Positions 53,468-62,148 of a stretch of 64,000 nucleotides of DNA are shown here, piece by piece; the first letter of the stretch is position 1, and each line of letters starts with the position of its first letter. Source of the stretch: Clostridiales bacterium (lineage in GTDB: Bacteria; Bacillota; Clostridia; Oscillospirales; CAG-272); the NCBI GenBank assembly GCA_012800735.1, contig JAAZIU010000013.1, forward strand, positions 62,001 through 126,000, given 5' to 3'. Position numbers and translations under genes: made by a program. Below the pieces are notes generated by a model. That model searched no databases and was not told where the DNA came from. It worked only from the letters and a program-made list of their open reading frames with translations.

Positions 53468-54271
53468 ATGAGCAGTTTCAAGGACGCTTTGGGCGGAATT
53501 TTCAAACCGCGCGAGGATTTTACATCGGTTATAATACTTGCCGCGGGAAACGGAACAAGGATGCATGTCAGCGAATCCGGAATTGTAGATCCCGCCGCTC
53601 CTGCAACAACTAAGCAGATGACTGACATCGCCGGGATTCCGGTGATCGTAAGGACGATAATGCAGTTTGAGAACTGCCCTTCGATAACCGAAATAGTTGT
53701 AGTCGCCCGCGAGGAGGAAATCTCGAAATATTCGGAGTTTATCTCAAAATTCGGTTTTTTAAAGATATCTAAGGTAGTAAAGGGCAGCACAACTCGCCAG
53801 CGCTCGATGTTCGAGGGGCTTAAAAACGTATCCGACGATGCGGATTTCATCGCCGTGCACGACGGATGCCGCTGTCTTGTTACCCCGGATATGATCGAAA
53901 AAGTACTCAATGCCGCGAAAATCCACGGAAGCGCCGCTGCCGGATGCCACTCAAAGGACACCTTCAAGCAGGTAGATTCATACGGTTTTATTGTTAAAAC
54001 CGTTGACCGGAAACACCTTTGGCACGCGCAGACACCGCAGATTTTCAAAGCCGACATACTACGCGCCGGAGCTTATATCGCTCGGGACGAAAAATACGAG
54101 GTCACCGACGACTGCATGCTTGCGGAACATATTGGTTTTAAAATTAAGATGGTCGACTGCGGTTATGAAAATATTAAGCTTACAACTCCCGATGATATTT
54201 ATATCGCGGAAGCAATACTGCGTTATCGAACCGATCATTTAAAAGCTGAAAAACTAAAATCGGAAGAATAA
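53468..54271 (+). CDS. ispD: IspD-like 2-C-methyl-D-erythritol 4-phosphate cytidylyltransferase
   Basis: A 267-residue cytidylyltransferase of the MEP isoprenoid pathway. It has a short extra N-terminal stretch and a loop inserted in the CTP-binding signature: ILAAGNGTRM is followed by about ten extra residues before TKQ. Later motifs fit the family: GSTTRQRSMFEGL, VHDGCRCLVT (usually HDAARP), KDTFKQVD, WHAQTPQIF, and LTTPDDIYIAEAIL. GGAG lies before the ATG. Followed by ispF after 37 bases. Confidence 0.88.
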   Translation: MSSFKDALGGIFKPREDFTSVIILAAGNGTRMHVSESGIVDPAAPATTKQMTDIAGIPVIVRTIMQFENCPSITEIVVVAREEEISKYSEFISKFGFLKISKVVKGSTTRQRSMFEGLKNVSDDADFIAVHDGCRCLVTPDMIEKVLNAAKIHGSAAAGCHSKDTFKQVDSYGFIVKTVDRKHLWHAQTPQIFKADILRAGAYIARDEKYEVTDDCMLAEHIGFKIKMVDCGYENIKLTTPDDIYIAEAILRYRTDHLKAEKLKSEE

Positions 54272-54308
54272 TTACAAACATAAAGGCTTTTGAGCCGTCG
54301 GAGCTTAC

Positions 54309-54842
54309 ATGAACGAATTCTTAAAATCTTCCCTGCCGTTCAGAATAGGCGAGGGGTATGACCTTCACCGGCTGAGTATGGGGCGCAGGCTGATACTCGG
54401 CGGCGTCGAGATAGAATACGAGTGCGGGCTTTATGGCCACAGCGACGCCGACTGCCTTACTCATGCCGTGATGAACGCCGTCATCGGAGCATTGGGACTC
54501 GGCGATATCGGGCTTCACTTCCCCGATACCGACCCCGATTATTCGGATATATCAAGCATTGAGCTTGCCGAGAGCACCTTCCGCATGATGGATGAAGCCG
54601 GATATATGATAGGCAACATCGACTGCACAATTCAGGCGCAGGCGCCGAAACTGTTAAAATACAAGGATGCGATGGAAGAAAAGTTAGCATCTGTCTACCG
54701 CTGCGGAAAAGATCAGGTGAACATTAAGGCTACAACCGGAGAACATATCGGCATTATCGGCCGCGGAGAGGCAATAGCGGCCCGGGCGGTCTGCCTGCTT
54801 TATAAAAAGCCGGAAAGCTCAAAGCAAAAGGGGGGGCGTTGA
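54309..54842 (+). CDS. ispF: 2-C-methyl-D-erythritol 2,4-cyclodiphosphate synthase
   Basis: A 177-residue MEP-pathway enzyme that releases CMP and forms MEcPP. The zinc and active-site motifs are GEGYDLHRL (Asp and His), GHSDADCLTHAVMNA and FPDTDPDYS. The late KATTGEHIGIIGRGE is near the family KATTTEKLGFTGRGEG but altered at several places. GGAG precedes the ATG. Its stop lies one base before the rpe ATG. Confidence 0.93.
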   Translation: MNEFLKSSLPFRIGEGYDLHRLSMGRRLILGGVEIEYECGLYGHSDADCLTHAVMNAVIGALGLGDIGLHFPDTDPDYSDISSIELAESTFRMMDEAGYMIGNIDCTIQAQAPKLLKYKDAMEEKLASVYRCGKDQVNIKATTGEHIGIIGRGEAIAARAVCLLYKKPESSKQKGGR

Positions 54843-54843
54843 T

Positions 54844-55494
54844 ATGAATATAAAGCTTTCTCCGTCTGTTCTCGCAGCGGATTTCTCCCGCCTCGGAGAG
54901 GCTGCCGCGGAGGTTTACAAAGCCGGGGCGGAATATCTTCATCTTGATGTTATGGACGGCGATTTCGTTCCTAATATCAGCTTCGGAGCTCCCGTTATAA
55001 AAGCTATCCGCAGCTCGTCGGAGGCTGTTTTCGATGTTCATCTCATGATTAGGGACCCGATAAGATATGTCGACGATTTCATTGACGCCGGCGCCGATAT
55101 CATCACCGTTCATTACGAGAGCTGCTTTGACCCGCTCTTTGTTGTAAAATATATCAAGAAGAAAGGCGTAAAAGCCGGAATAACAATAAAACCCGACACC
55201 AAGCCGGATGTGCTTTCGGAATTTACCGATTTTGCCGACCAGATACTTATTATGACGGTTGAGCCGGGATTCGGCGGACAGTCGTTCATTCCGTCGACAT
55301 TGGACAATATCCGCGCGGCAAGAAAGCTTATTGAGGCTTCCGGGCGAAATATCGACCTTGAAGTAGACGGCGGAATAACGCTTGCAAATTTAAAAACCGT
55401 TACCGACGCCGGAGCGAATGTCATTGTCGCCGGTTCGGCGGTTTTCAAAGCGCCCGATATTGCCGAGGCGGTAAAAGCCTTCAAAGGAATTTAG
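54844..55494 (+). CDS. rpe: Ribulose-phosphate 3-epimerase
   Basis: A 216-residue TIM-barrel epimerase that interconverts ribulose-5-phosphate and xylulose-5-phosphate in the pentose phosphate pathway. Signature segments are LSPSVLAADFSRLGE, YLHLDVMDGDFVPNISFG, VHLMIRDP, MTVEPGFGGQSF and EVDGGITLAN, all with the metal-ligand His and Asp in place. A GGGGGGG stretch precedes the ATG. Last gene of the operon. Confidence 0.96.
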   Translation: MNIKLSPSVLAADFSRLGEAAAEVYKAGAEYLHLDVMDGDFVPNISFGAPVIKAIRSSSEAVFDVHLMIRDPIRYVDDFIDAGADIITVHYESCFDPLFVVKYIKKKGVKAGITIKPDTKPDVLSEFTDFADQILIMTVEPGFGGQSFIPSTLDNIRAARKLIEASGRNIDLEVDGGITLANLKTVTDAGANVIVAGSAVFKAPDIAEAVKAFKGI

Positions 55495-55507
55495 GAAACA
55501 AAAACAG

Positions 55508-55543
55508 TTCAACCTGTCCGGTGCTCGGACAGGTTGAATTTTA
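55508..55543 (+). terminator. Terminator after rpe
   Basis: TTCAACCTGTCCG (55508-55520) and CGGACAGGTTGAA (55526-55538) form a perfect 13-base stem followed by TTTTATT. Confidence 0.88.
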
Positions 55544-55581
55544 TTGGGATTAAATGTCTGATAATTAATTTGTTACAAACA

Positions 55582-55611
55582 GGGATGCTTTTCGCAGATG
55601 GAAAGCATCCC
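55582..55611 (-). terminator. Terminator hairpin after the giant surface gene
   Basis: GGGATGCTTT (55582-55591) and AAAGCATCCC (55602-55611) form a perfect 10-base stem; on the minus strand it is followed by TGTTTGT. It lies about 40 bases after the stop of the 2,147-residue gene. Confidence 0.65.
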
Positions 55612-55652
55612 TTTTGGGTTATTTGTGAAATATACAGCCAACGGATTCTGAT

Positions 55653-58600
55653 TTAATCGAAAATATCGATCCAATCTTCGGAAGGTCTGGTTCCAATGTA
55701 GATATGGCTGTTGGTTGCTTCGATTACCTCGTAATAATACCACTCGCCGGGGAGGTTATCCGGGAAGGTTTTGAAGTTGAGCAGTTCGCTTTCTTCGTTT
55801 ACGCCGCGGTTTAGAACACGGTTGATAATCGTCATGGCTTCCGCGCGGGTGATGGACTGATTCGGCTTGAAGGTGTTGTCTGTATAGCCGGAAATCCAGC
55901 CTGCCGCAATCGCCGTGGCAATATAGTCATAAGCCCAGTGATCTTTGGGTATGTCGGTAAAGCTGCATTCAGCCTCTTTGACTCCGACAAAGCGAACCAG
56001 CATGGTAACAAACTCCGCTCTGGAGATATTGCGCTCTCCTCCGAAGCTGCCGTCGTCATAACCGGTGATATATCCGCCGTTAGCCATAGTGGATACCGCT
56101 TCGTTGAACCAGGCATCGGCCGGAACATCATTGAAGGTGTTTGCTGTGGTATTGATCTCGGCGCGCTTTTTATCCGTAAGCAGACGATAGAGCATTGTCG
56201 CCGTCTCGGCGCGGGTTACTATATTGTTGGGTTTAACGGTTCCGTCCGAATAACCGCGGACATATGCTATGTGGTCTATACTGTTGAGGTCTCCGGGAAT
56301 ATATATATCGGATCTTTCAACCCAACCGGCATATACTGTCTTATTGCCGTTAATAGTGACTTCGGTAATCTTTATTGTAAGTTCTTTGTCGGCATACCAG
56401 CCGTTGAATGCGTATCCTGCGCGGATAGGGGTCTTATCCAGGCTGACAACTTTTCCGTAATCGTAGAACTCTGTTTCATAGTAAGTTCCGCCGTTGGATA
56501 CATATGTCAGCTGATAATAAGAGGATTCAGGTTCATCAGCGGGTTCCGGCTTAGGCTCGGGCTTGGGTTCGGGCTTAGGTTCCGGCTCACGGGCTTCCGG
56601 GAGAGTTATCGAGTCTACCTTGATGAGTACAGTCACAACATCGACGCTGCCGTCGGGATAGGTTATCGTAATCTCGCCTGTATATATGCCGGGATAATTT
56701 GTGTCAATCGGGTTTTTGGAGGTATCGGTTACCCTGGTTCCGGCAGGCAGTTTGTCTAAGTTGAGTACATTGTCAGTAAGATTGACGGTGCCGCCTTGCT
56801 GGACAAATTCTTCCTCAACAATCGGTTCGTAGAGCTGATCCTGAGTCGGGGGATTAATCTGCGGCGCCGTTACAATAACGGTCACGGTCTTGACATCTTT
56901 TGAACCGTCCGGATAAATTATGGTAATCTGACCGTAGTAGACACCGGGTTTACTTGTATTAATCGGAACAGGAGTTGTATCGGTTACCGTTGTATTCGGA
57001 GGAAGGTCGCCCAAATTTATGACATTATCAGTCAAGTCGATTGTCCCGCCGATCATAATATTTTCGGGAACAACTATCGGTTCGATGCTTTCACTCTGAG
57101 ATTTTGATACCGTGACGGTTACGGATATTATATCAATCGTTCCGTCGGGATAAGTTATCGTTATCTCGCCGGTATAGGTGCCGGAGACGGTGGTATCGAT
57201 TATCGGGAAGGTGGTATCCGTTACCTTGGTATTGAGAGGAAGATCGTCTAAGTTTATAACATTATCGGTTAAATCTATCGTACCGCCAAACGGAACGGTC
57301 TCGGGAACAACCTGAGGCTCGTATTTTTCATTATGAGGCTGATCTTGTACCGTTACGGTAGTGGGTATTATATCGACGGTGCCGTCGGGATAATTTACAT
57401 AGACATTTACATTATGGGTTCCGGCAGAGGTGGTATCGACTACCGGGTTTGTTACCGTTGTTCCTTCGGGAAGATCGCCCCAGTTGGTGATATTGTCGTT
57501 GAAGTCTATTGTCCCGCCGAACGGAACGGTTTCGGGAATTACCACCGGCTCGTATTCATCATTATGAGGCTGTTTGCCTACGGTGACGGTCACCGGGATT
57601 TTGTCTATGGATCCGTCGGTATATTTAATAATTATCTGACCTATATGAGTGCCGGGGATGGTGGAGTCGATCTCCGGTTCGGAAGTTACATTATCGATGT
57701 AGGCCTCTAGTTCATCATAGTTAGCAATATTGCTTTCATCAAGAACAACCGGCTCGCCGTATCCGACATTCTCGGGTATCGAGACCGGATCGTAAATATC
57801 ATTCAGTTTCTGGGGTAAAATAGTGACATTCACATTAATTGTATCGGTACTGCCGTCAGAATAAGTTACTGTTATGATACCTGTATAATTACCGGGGGTA
57901 TCGTGATCAATATCCGATGCGTTTGTATCGGTTATCTCGGTATCTGCAGGAAGGTGATCCCAGTTTGTGATATTATCCATAAGATCAACGGGACAGCCGC
58001 ATTCGACAATTTCGTCACGAGCTTCCGGTTGATAAAGCTCATTCAGCATCGGCGCGTCGCCGACCGAAACGGGTATATCAATTACTTCGGTGGATCCGTC
58101 TGAATACTTTATGGTAATCTGACCGGAGTGGAGACCGGGCTCGCTCGTGTCAATCTCCGGGAAAGTGGTATCTTCTACGATAATATCTTGAGGAAGTTCG
58201 TCTACGTTTGTGATATTGTTTAACAGATTTATTGTCCCGTTATGCTGAACGTTCTCCGGCTCAACGATAGGATTATAGTAATAGCTCATCGGATTTTCTA
58301 CGATGATAGTCACCGGAACCGTATCGGATGTGTTGTCGGGATAAGTTACGGTTATTTGAGCTTCATAGGTGCCGGGAACCGTTGTGTCGATAGACGGGAT
58401 GTTATTGCTATAGCTTACCGTATTGGGTTGGGGTAATATGTTATAGTTGGTGATGTTGTCGCTTAGGTCAATAGCTTCGCCATACGGTACGATTTCAGCC
58501 TTTACGGCAGGTTCGTATCTCTCATTATGCGGCTGTTTCGCCACGTTAATGTTTACATTGACAACATCTTTTGTGCCGTCGGGATAAGTTACCGTAATCT

Positions 58601-61600
58601 GACCTACGTAAGTAGCGCCGTCGGGATTGCTGCTTGTATCGATTGCGGGTTTGGTGGTGTCTTTTACTATAGTGTTGGGAGGAAGTTCGAGTATATTGTA
58701 AACATTATCGGTAAGGTCTATGACGCCGCCGAAAGCAACGTTTTCATCCGAAACGGTAGGTTGATATTCTTCGTTATGAGGCTGAGGTTTTACCGTGACG
58801 GATATCTGAAATACATCGGTGGTATCATCCGGATATTTTACCGTAATCTGGCCGGTATAGGTGCCGGATTCGCTTGTATTGATAGGGGTTTCGGTGGTGT
58901 CGGTGACTTCGGTACCGTCGGGAAGCTCGGTCAGGTTGATGACGTTATCGGTCAGAATCAATTCGCTGCCGTATTCGACGGTTTCTTCCGAAATGACCTT
59001 CGGATTGTATATCTGATTATGAGGCTGCGGTTTAATCGTGATTTTTACCTGTTTTACATCTTGCGAACCGTCGGAATAAGTTACGGTTACCTGACCGTAA
59101 TAAGTGCCGGGTTCGGTGGTGTCAAAAGTTTTGCCGGTCGTGTCGGTTACCGTTACATCATGTGCAGGCAGCGTTGTGAAAGAAACGTTGTTCGTTATAT
59201 CATATGATGCGGCGCCGTATTCAACGATTTCTTCGGAAACAACAGGGTCGTATATTTGATTCAGAGGCTGAGGTTTTACCGTGACGTTTATATTTATTAC
59301 ATCCTTGCTTCCGTCGGGGTAAACAACGGTAATCTGAGCGGGGTGTTGGCCGGAGGATGTGGTATCAATCGGGGTTTGTGTAGTGTCGTATACTTCCGTG
59401 CCTTCGGGAAGGTCGGCAAGATTGGTGACATTGTCTTTCAGATTTATGGTGCCGCCGTATTCGACGATTTCATTTACGACTTCAGGGGTATATTGCTGAT
59501 TCAGAGGCTGAGGTTTTACAATTACATTAACTTTAACATCATCGTATGTATCATCTCCGGTATAAGTTACTCTGATCCAACCTTCTTGAGTACCGGAAAC
59601 GGAAGTGTCTATCCCCTGCGGGTTATATTCGAAGGTGACTTCAGTTATAGTATATCCATTCTGAGGGAATGTGCTTTTGTTGATTACGTTGTCAGTTAAA
59701 TCATATGATGCGGCGCCGTATTCAACGATTTCATCTTTGACCTGCGGCTGGTAAATCTGATTCAGAGGCTGCGCTCCTACCGTGACGGGGATACTGACTT
59801 CTTCAGATGTGCCGTCGGTATAAGACACCAAAACGGTGCCGGTATATGTTCCTTCTACACCGGTTGTGATTGTTCCGGCAGGGGTAATATCAGTTACAAT
59901 CGCATCTAACGGGATTGAAGCCGGGTCGATATTATCGGACAAATCATATGTACCCTCAAACGGAATCTGCTCAGGAATGGCAACCGGGTTGTATTTTTCA
60001 TTGTGCGGCTGCGGTAACACCGTTATTTTTACGGTTTTGACATCGGCAGTGCCGTCGGGGTATGTTACGGTAATCTGACCCTGATAGTCGCCGGAAACGG
60101 TTGTTTCGATAATGAAGGGGGTTGTATCGGTTACTTCGGTGCCTGAAGGAAGTTCGCCTAAGTTGGTTACATTATCTTTCAGGTTTATAACACCGCCGTA
60201 AGGAACCGTTTCATCTTCAACAATGGGCTCGTATTCATCATTCTGCGGCTGCGGCTTTACAATGATGGTTACTGTTTTAACATCAGTTGAGTTGTCCGGA
60301 TATGTTATGGTAATCTCACCGTAATATGTACCCGGAACGGTGGTGCTAAAGGTGGTGCCGGTCGTGTCGGTAACCGTGGTGCCGGGAGGGAGATAATCGA
60401 TGTTGCTGACATTGTCGGTAAGATCATATGTCATGCCGTATTCAACAATTTCATCGGCAACTTCCGGATCATAGATCAGATTCGCCGGTTTCGGTCCTAC
60501 AATAACAGGGACAACAACAACATCAACAGAACCGTCCGGGTATGTTACGGTAATTTTACCGGTGGTCGGACCGGGGATGGTGGTATCGATTGCCGGGGAG
60601 GTTATATCGGCTACCGTAATGTTCGAAGGCAGCTGGTTTTTGTTTGTGATATTGTCGAGAAGATCAACGACGCCGCCGTATGGAACATTTTCATCTTTGA
60701 CGGTCGGATTGTAAGTATCGCTCATTGAACGAACGGTAATCACCCTGTCAACTGTCGTAACATTTCCGGCGTAGTCGGTTACGCTGTAAGTAAGAGTGTA
60801 TACGCCGCCCAGATGTGTATTTACCGTTCCGGATACGCTGATATCGGTGATTTCTCCGTCTTCGTCGTCGGTGGCGGTGATACCCGCCAGGTAATCGAAG
60901 GTGTCGCCTACCGAAATGGTAACCGGGGTTACTCCGTGAATCTCCGGCGCGTCGTCTATGTAATAGAAGGTAAATATATTTGTTTCATCGTTCGGCGCTA
61001 TATAGACCGCCGTGCTTTGCGACGGATCAAATACGTATATATCCGATGTCGGGATCGGGAGTGTAACGAAATCGTGCGGTCCCGACGGAAGGTTGCCTAT
61101 TCTCCGCGGTATTGTGGGAACAGGGATATTTGTATGTGTACCATCGGCGCGCTGGAGATAGTAGTTGATTATATATCTCCAAACCATCGGGAAAGAAATT
61201 GTCTGCTTTCTTCTTACCGTGCCGGTTGAACCGGAAAGCGCGAAGTAGGCTTCTTCTCCGCCGAAAAGATCAATTACATCGTAATAGCTGTAGTTCTTGC
61301 TTCCGACAGCGGTAGGGGTTCCGGTAAAAGTTGAAGCGCCCCGAAAATATTCGTATTTCAGAGTATAGGTGTTATCCGTCTTGTCGAGCGGTGTATCAGC
61401 TCCGCCGGTAAGGAGCCAGGAAATCCGAACGGTATTTATCGAACCGTTCCAGATCGGTTCTGACAGAGGGCTGATCGCCTCATGCGGAATATTGACATTC
61501 ATCATCGATATTCCCTGAGGGTCGGTGATCGCGATATGAGGCGTCAGGTCAGGATATGACAAAACATCGTCATATGTTCTTTTCCAACCGACACTTCCTA

Positions 61601-62096
61601 TATACGCCTTAGAGTAGTTAACATTGTCAAACTCTATGGCTACCGCGTTTTTGATTCCCATATTTTTGGGAGAGGCATATATACCCAACGCACCGTAATC
61701 TCCGTCCTTTTCGGGAATGAAATTAGGATCGTTGTGGAGAACAAATGCAAAACCGCCGTCCATACCTTCATTGGATATGGCGTTTGAAGGCGCGTAATAA
61801 TTGAATGCCCAAAGCATATCATTTTCGATAAGGTTATACTTTTCACTCGAACGGGCATAGCCACTGGCGGCAAGTTTGTCGGTAAGGATTAATTCGTTTT
61901 CTCCCGCCATCGAGGCATTTTGATAAATATACTCCGGAGACGGGACATACATAGTATCGCTGACATTCTTGCCGACAACCGATGAAGGTATAAAAGTAGT
62001 CGGTCTCGGTTCCGCCGCATATACGGCGATCGGAGTAAATAAAGAGACCAGGAGTAAAAGAGCCAAACAAAACGAAATGGATCTGCGTTTTTTCAT
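55653..62096 (-). CDS. Giant SLH-anchored adhesin: lectin-like domain plus 17 Rib-like repeats
   Basis: About 2,147 residues from ATG 62096 (nine bases after GAGG; an ATG five codons upstream lacks a ribosome site). Order: signal peptide ending VYA-AEP; L-type lectin-like domain (MDGGFAFVLHNDPNF, NAVAIEFDNV) to about residue 290; a MucBP-like segment (IINYYLQRADGTH); an Ig-like DUF5011 segment (DDEDGEITDISVSGTV); 17 Rib-like repeats of about 80 residues (about 460-1825), each with an IVEYGG-type start and ITVTYPDGS; a Pro/Glu/Lys linker; one Listeria-Bacteroides repeat (AGYAFNGWYADKELT); three SLH domains (about 1940-2130). It should be secreted and held on cell-wall polymers, with the lectin domain held outward. 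The ligand is unknown. Confidence 0.88.
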   Translation of the reverse strand: MKKRRSISFCLALLLLVSLFTPIAVYAAEPRPTTFIPSSVVGKNVSDTMYVPSPEYIYQNASMAGENELILTDKLAASGYARSSEKYNLIENDMLWAFNYYAPSNAISNEGMDGGFAFVLHNDPNFIPEKDGDYGALGIYASPKNMGIKNAVAIEFDNVNYSKAYIGSVGWKRTYDDVLSYPDLTPHIAITDPQGISMMNVNIPHEAISPLSEPIWNGSINTVRISWLLTGGADTPLDKTDNTYTLKYEYFRGASTFTGTPTAVGSKNYSYYDVIDLFGGEEAYFALSGSTGTVRRKQTISFPMVWRYIINYYLQRADGTHTNIPVPTIPRRIGNLPSGPHDFVTLPIPTSDIYVFDPSQSTAVYIAPNDETNIFTFYYIDDAPEIHGVTPVTISVGDTFDYLAGITATDDEDGEITDISVSGTVNTHLGGVYTLTYSVTDYAGNVTTVDRVITVRSMSDTYNPTVKDENVPYGGVVDLLDNITNKNQLPSNITVADITSPAIDTTIPGPTTGKITVTYPDGSVDVVVVPVIVGPKPANLIYDPEVADEIVEYGMTYDLTDNVSNIDYLPPGTTVTDTTGTTFSTTVPGTYYGEITITYPDNSTDVKTVTIIVKPQPQNDEYEPIVEDETVPYGGVINLKDNVTNLGELPSGTEVTDTTPFIIETTVSGDYQGQITVTYPDGTADVKTVKITVLPQPHNEKYNPVAIPEQIPFEGTYDLSDNIDPASIPLDAIVTDITPAGTITTGVEGTYTGTVLVSYTDGTSEEVSIPVTVGAQPLNQIYQPQVKDEIVEYGAASYDLTDNVINKSTFPQNGYTITEVTFEYNPQGIDTSVSGTQEGWIRVTYTGDDTYDDVKVNVIVKPQPLNQQYTPEVVNEIVEYGGTINLKDNVTNLADLPEGTEVYDTTQTPIDTTSSGQHPAQITVVYPDGSKDVININVTVKPQPLNQIYDPVVSEEIVEYGAASYDITNNVSFTTLPAHDVTVTDTTGKTFDTTEPGTYYGQVTVTYSDGSQDVKQVKITIKPQPHNQIYNPKVISEETVEYGSELILTDNVINLTELPDGTEVTDTTETPINTSESGTYTGQITVKYPDDTTDVFQISVTVKPQPHNEEYQPTVSDENVAFGGVIDLTDNVYNILELPPNTIVKDTTKPAIDTSSNPDGATYVGQITVTYPDGTKDVVNVNINVAKQPHNERYEPAVKAEIVPYGEAIDLSDNITNYNILPQPNTVSYSNNIPSIDTTVPGTYEAQITVTYPDNTSDTVPVTIIVENPMSYYYNPIVEPENVQHNGTINLLNNITNVDELPQDIIVEDTTFPEIDTSEPGLHSGQITIKYSDGSTEVIDIPVSVGDAPMLNELYQPEARDEIVECGCPVDLMDNITNWDHLPADTEITDTNASDIDHDTPGNYTGIITVTYSDGSTDTINVNVTILPQKLNDIYDPVSIPENVGYGEPVVLDESNIANYDELEAYIDNVTSEPEIDSTIPGTHIGQIIIKYTDGSIDKIPVTVTVGKQPHNDEYEPVVIPETVPFGGTIDFNDNITNWGDLPEGTTVTNPVVDTTSAGTHNVNVYVNYPDGTVDIIPTTVTVQDQPHNEKYEPQVVPETVPFGGTIDLTDNVINLDDLPLNTKVTDTTFPIIDTTVSGTYTGEITITYPDGTIDIISVTVTVSKSQSESIEPIVVPENIMIGGTIDLTDNVINLGDLPPNTTVTDTTPVPINTSKPGVYYGQITIIYPDGSKDVKTVTVIVTAPQINPPTQDQLYEPIVEEEFVQQGGTVNLTDNVLNLDKLPAGTRVTDTSKNPIDTNYPGIYTGEITITYPDGSVDVVTVLIKVDSITLPEAREPEPKPEPKPEPKPEPADEPESSYYQLTYVSNGGTYYETEFYDYGKVVSLDKTPIRAGYAFNGWYADKELTIKITEVTINGNKTVYAGWVERSDIYIPGDLNSIDHIAYVRGYSDGTVKPNNIVTRAETATMLYRLLTDKKRAEINTTANTFNDVPADAWFNEAVSTMANGGYITGYDDGSFGGERNISRAEFVTMLVRFVGVKEAECSFTDIPKDHWAYDYIATAIAAGWISGYTDNTFKPNQSITRAEAMTIINRVLNRGVNEESELLNFKTFPDNLPGEWYYYEVIEATNSHIYIGTRPSEDWIDIFD
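56625..60725 (-). repeat. 17 in-frame Rib-like repeats
   Basis: Units of about 241 bases encode about 80 residues each, most joined by a QPHN or QPLN linker. Units are diverged at DNA level, so this is an old array. The thirteenth and fourteenth units are less regular; the fourth lacks the usual IVEYGG start. Confidence 0.85.
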
Positions 62097-62148
62097 TGCT
62101 TTTGTCCTCATACATTAGGGTAAGAGATAGTGAAACGGATTTATCTGA

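Noticed and set aside
58527-59207. Long open frames on the plus strand antisense to the giant adhesin
   Set aside because: They follow the repeat period and lack ribosome sites and family motifs; they are shadows of the repeat coding.
56625-60725. Regular repeats of about 241 bases looking like an array
   Set aside because: They are in frame within one open reading frame and code for Rib-like domains; no CRISPR-type short repeat-spacer pattern or cas gene.
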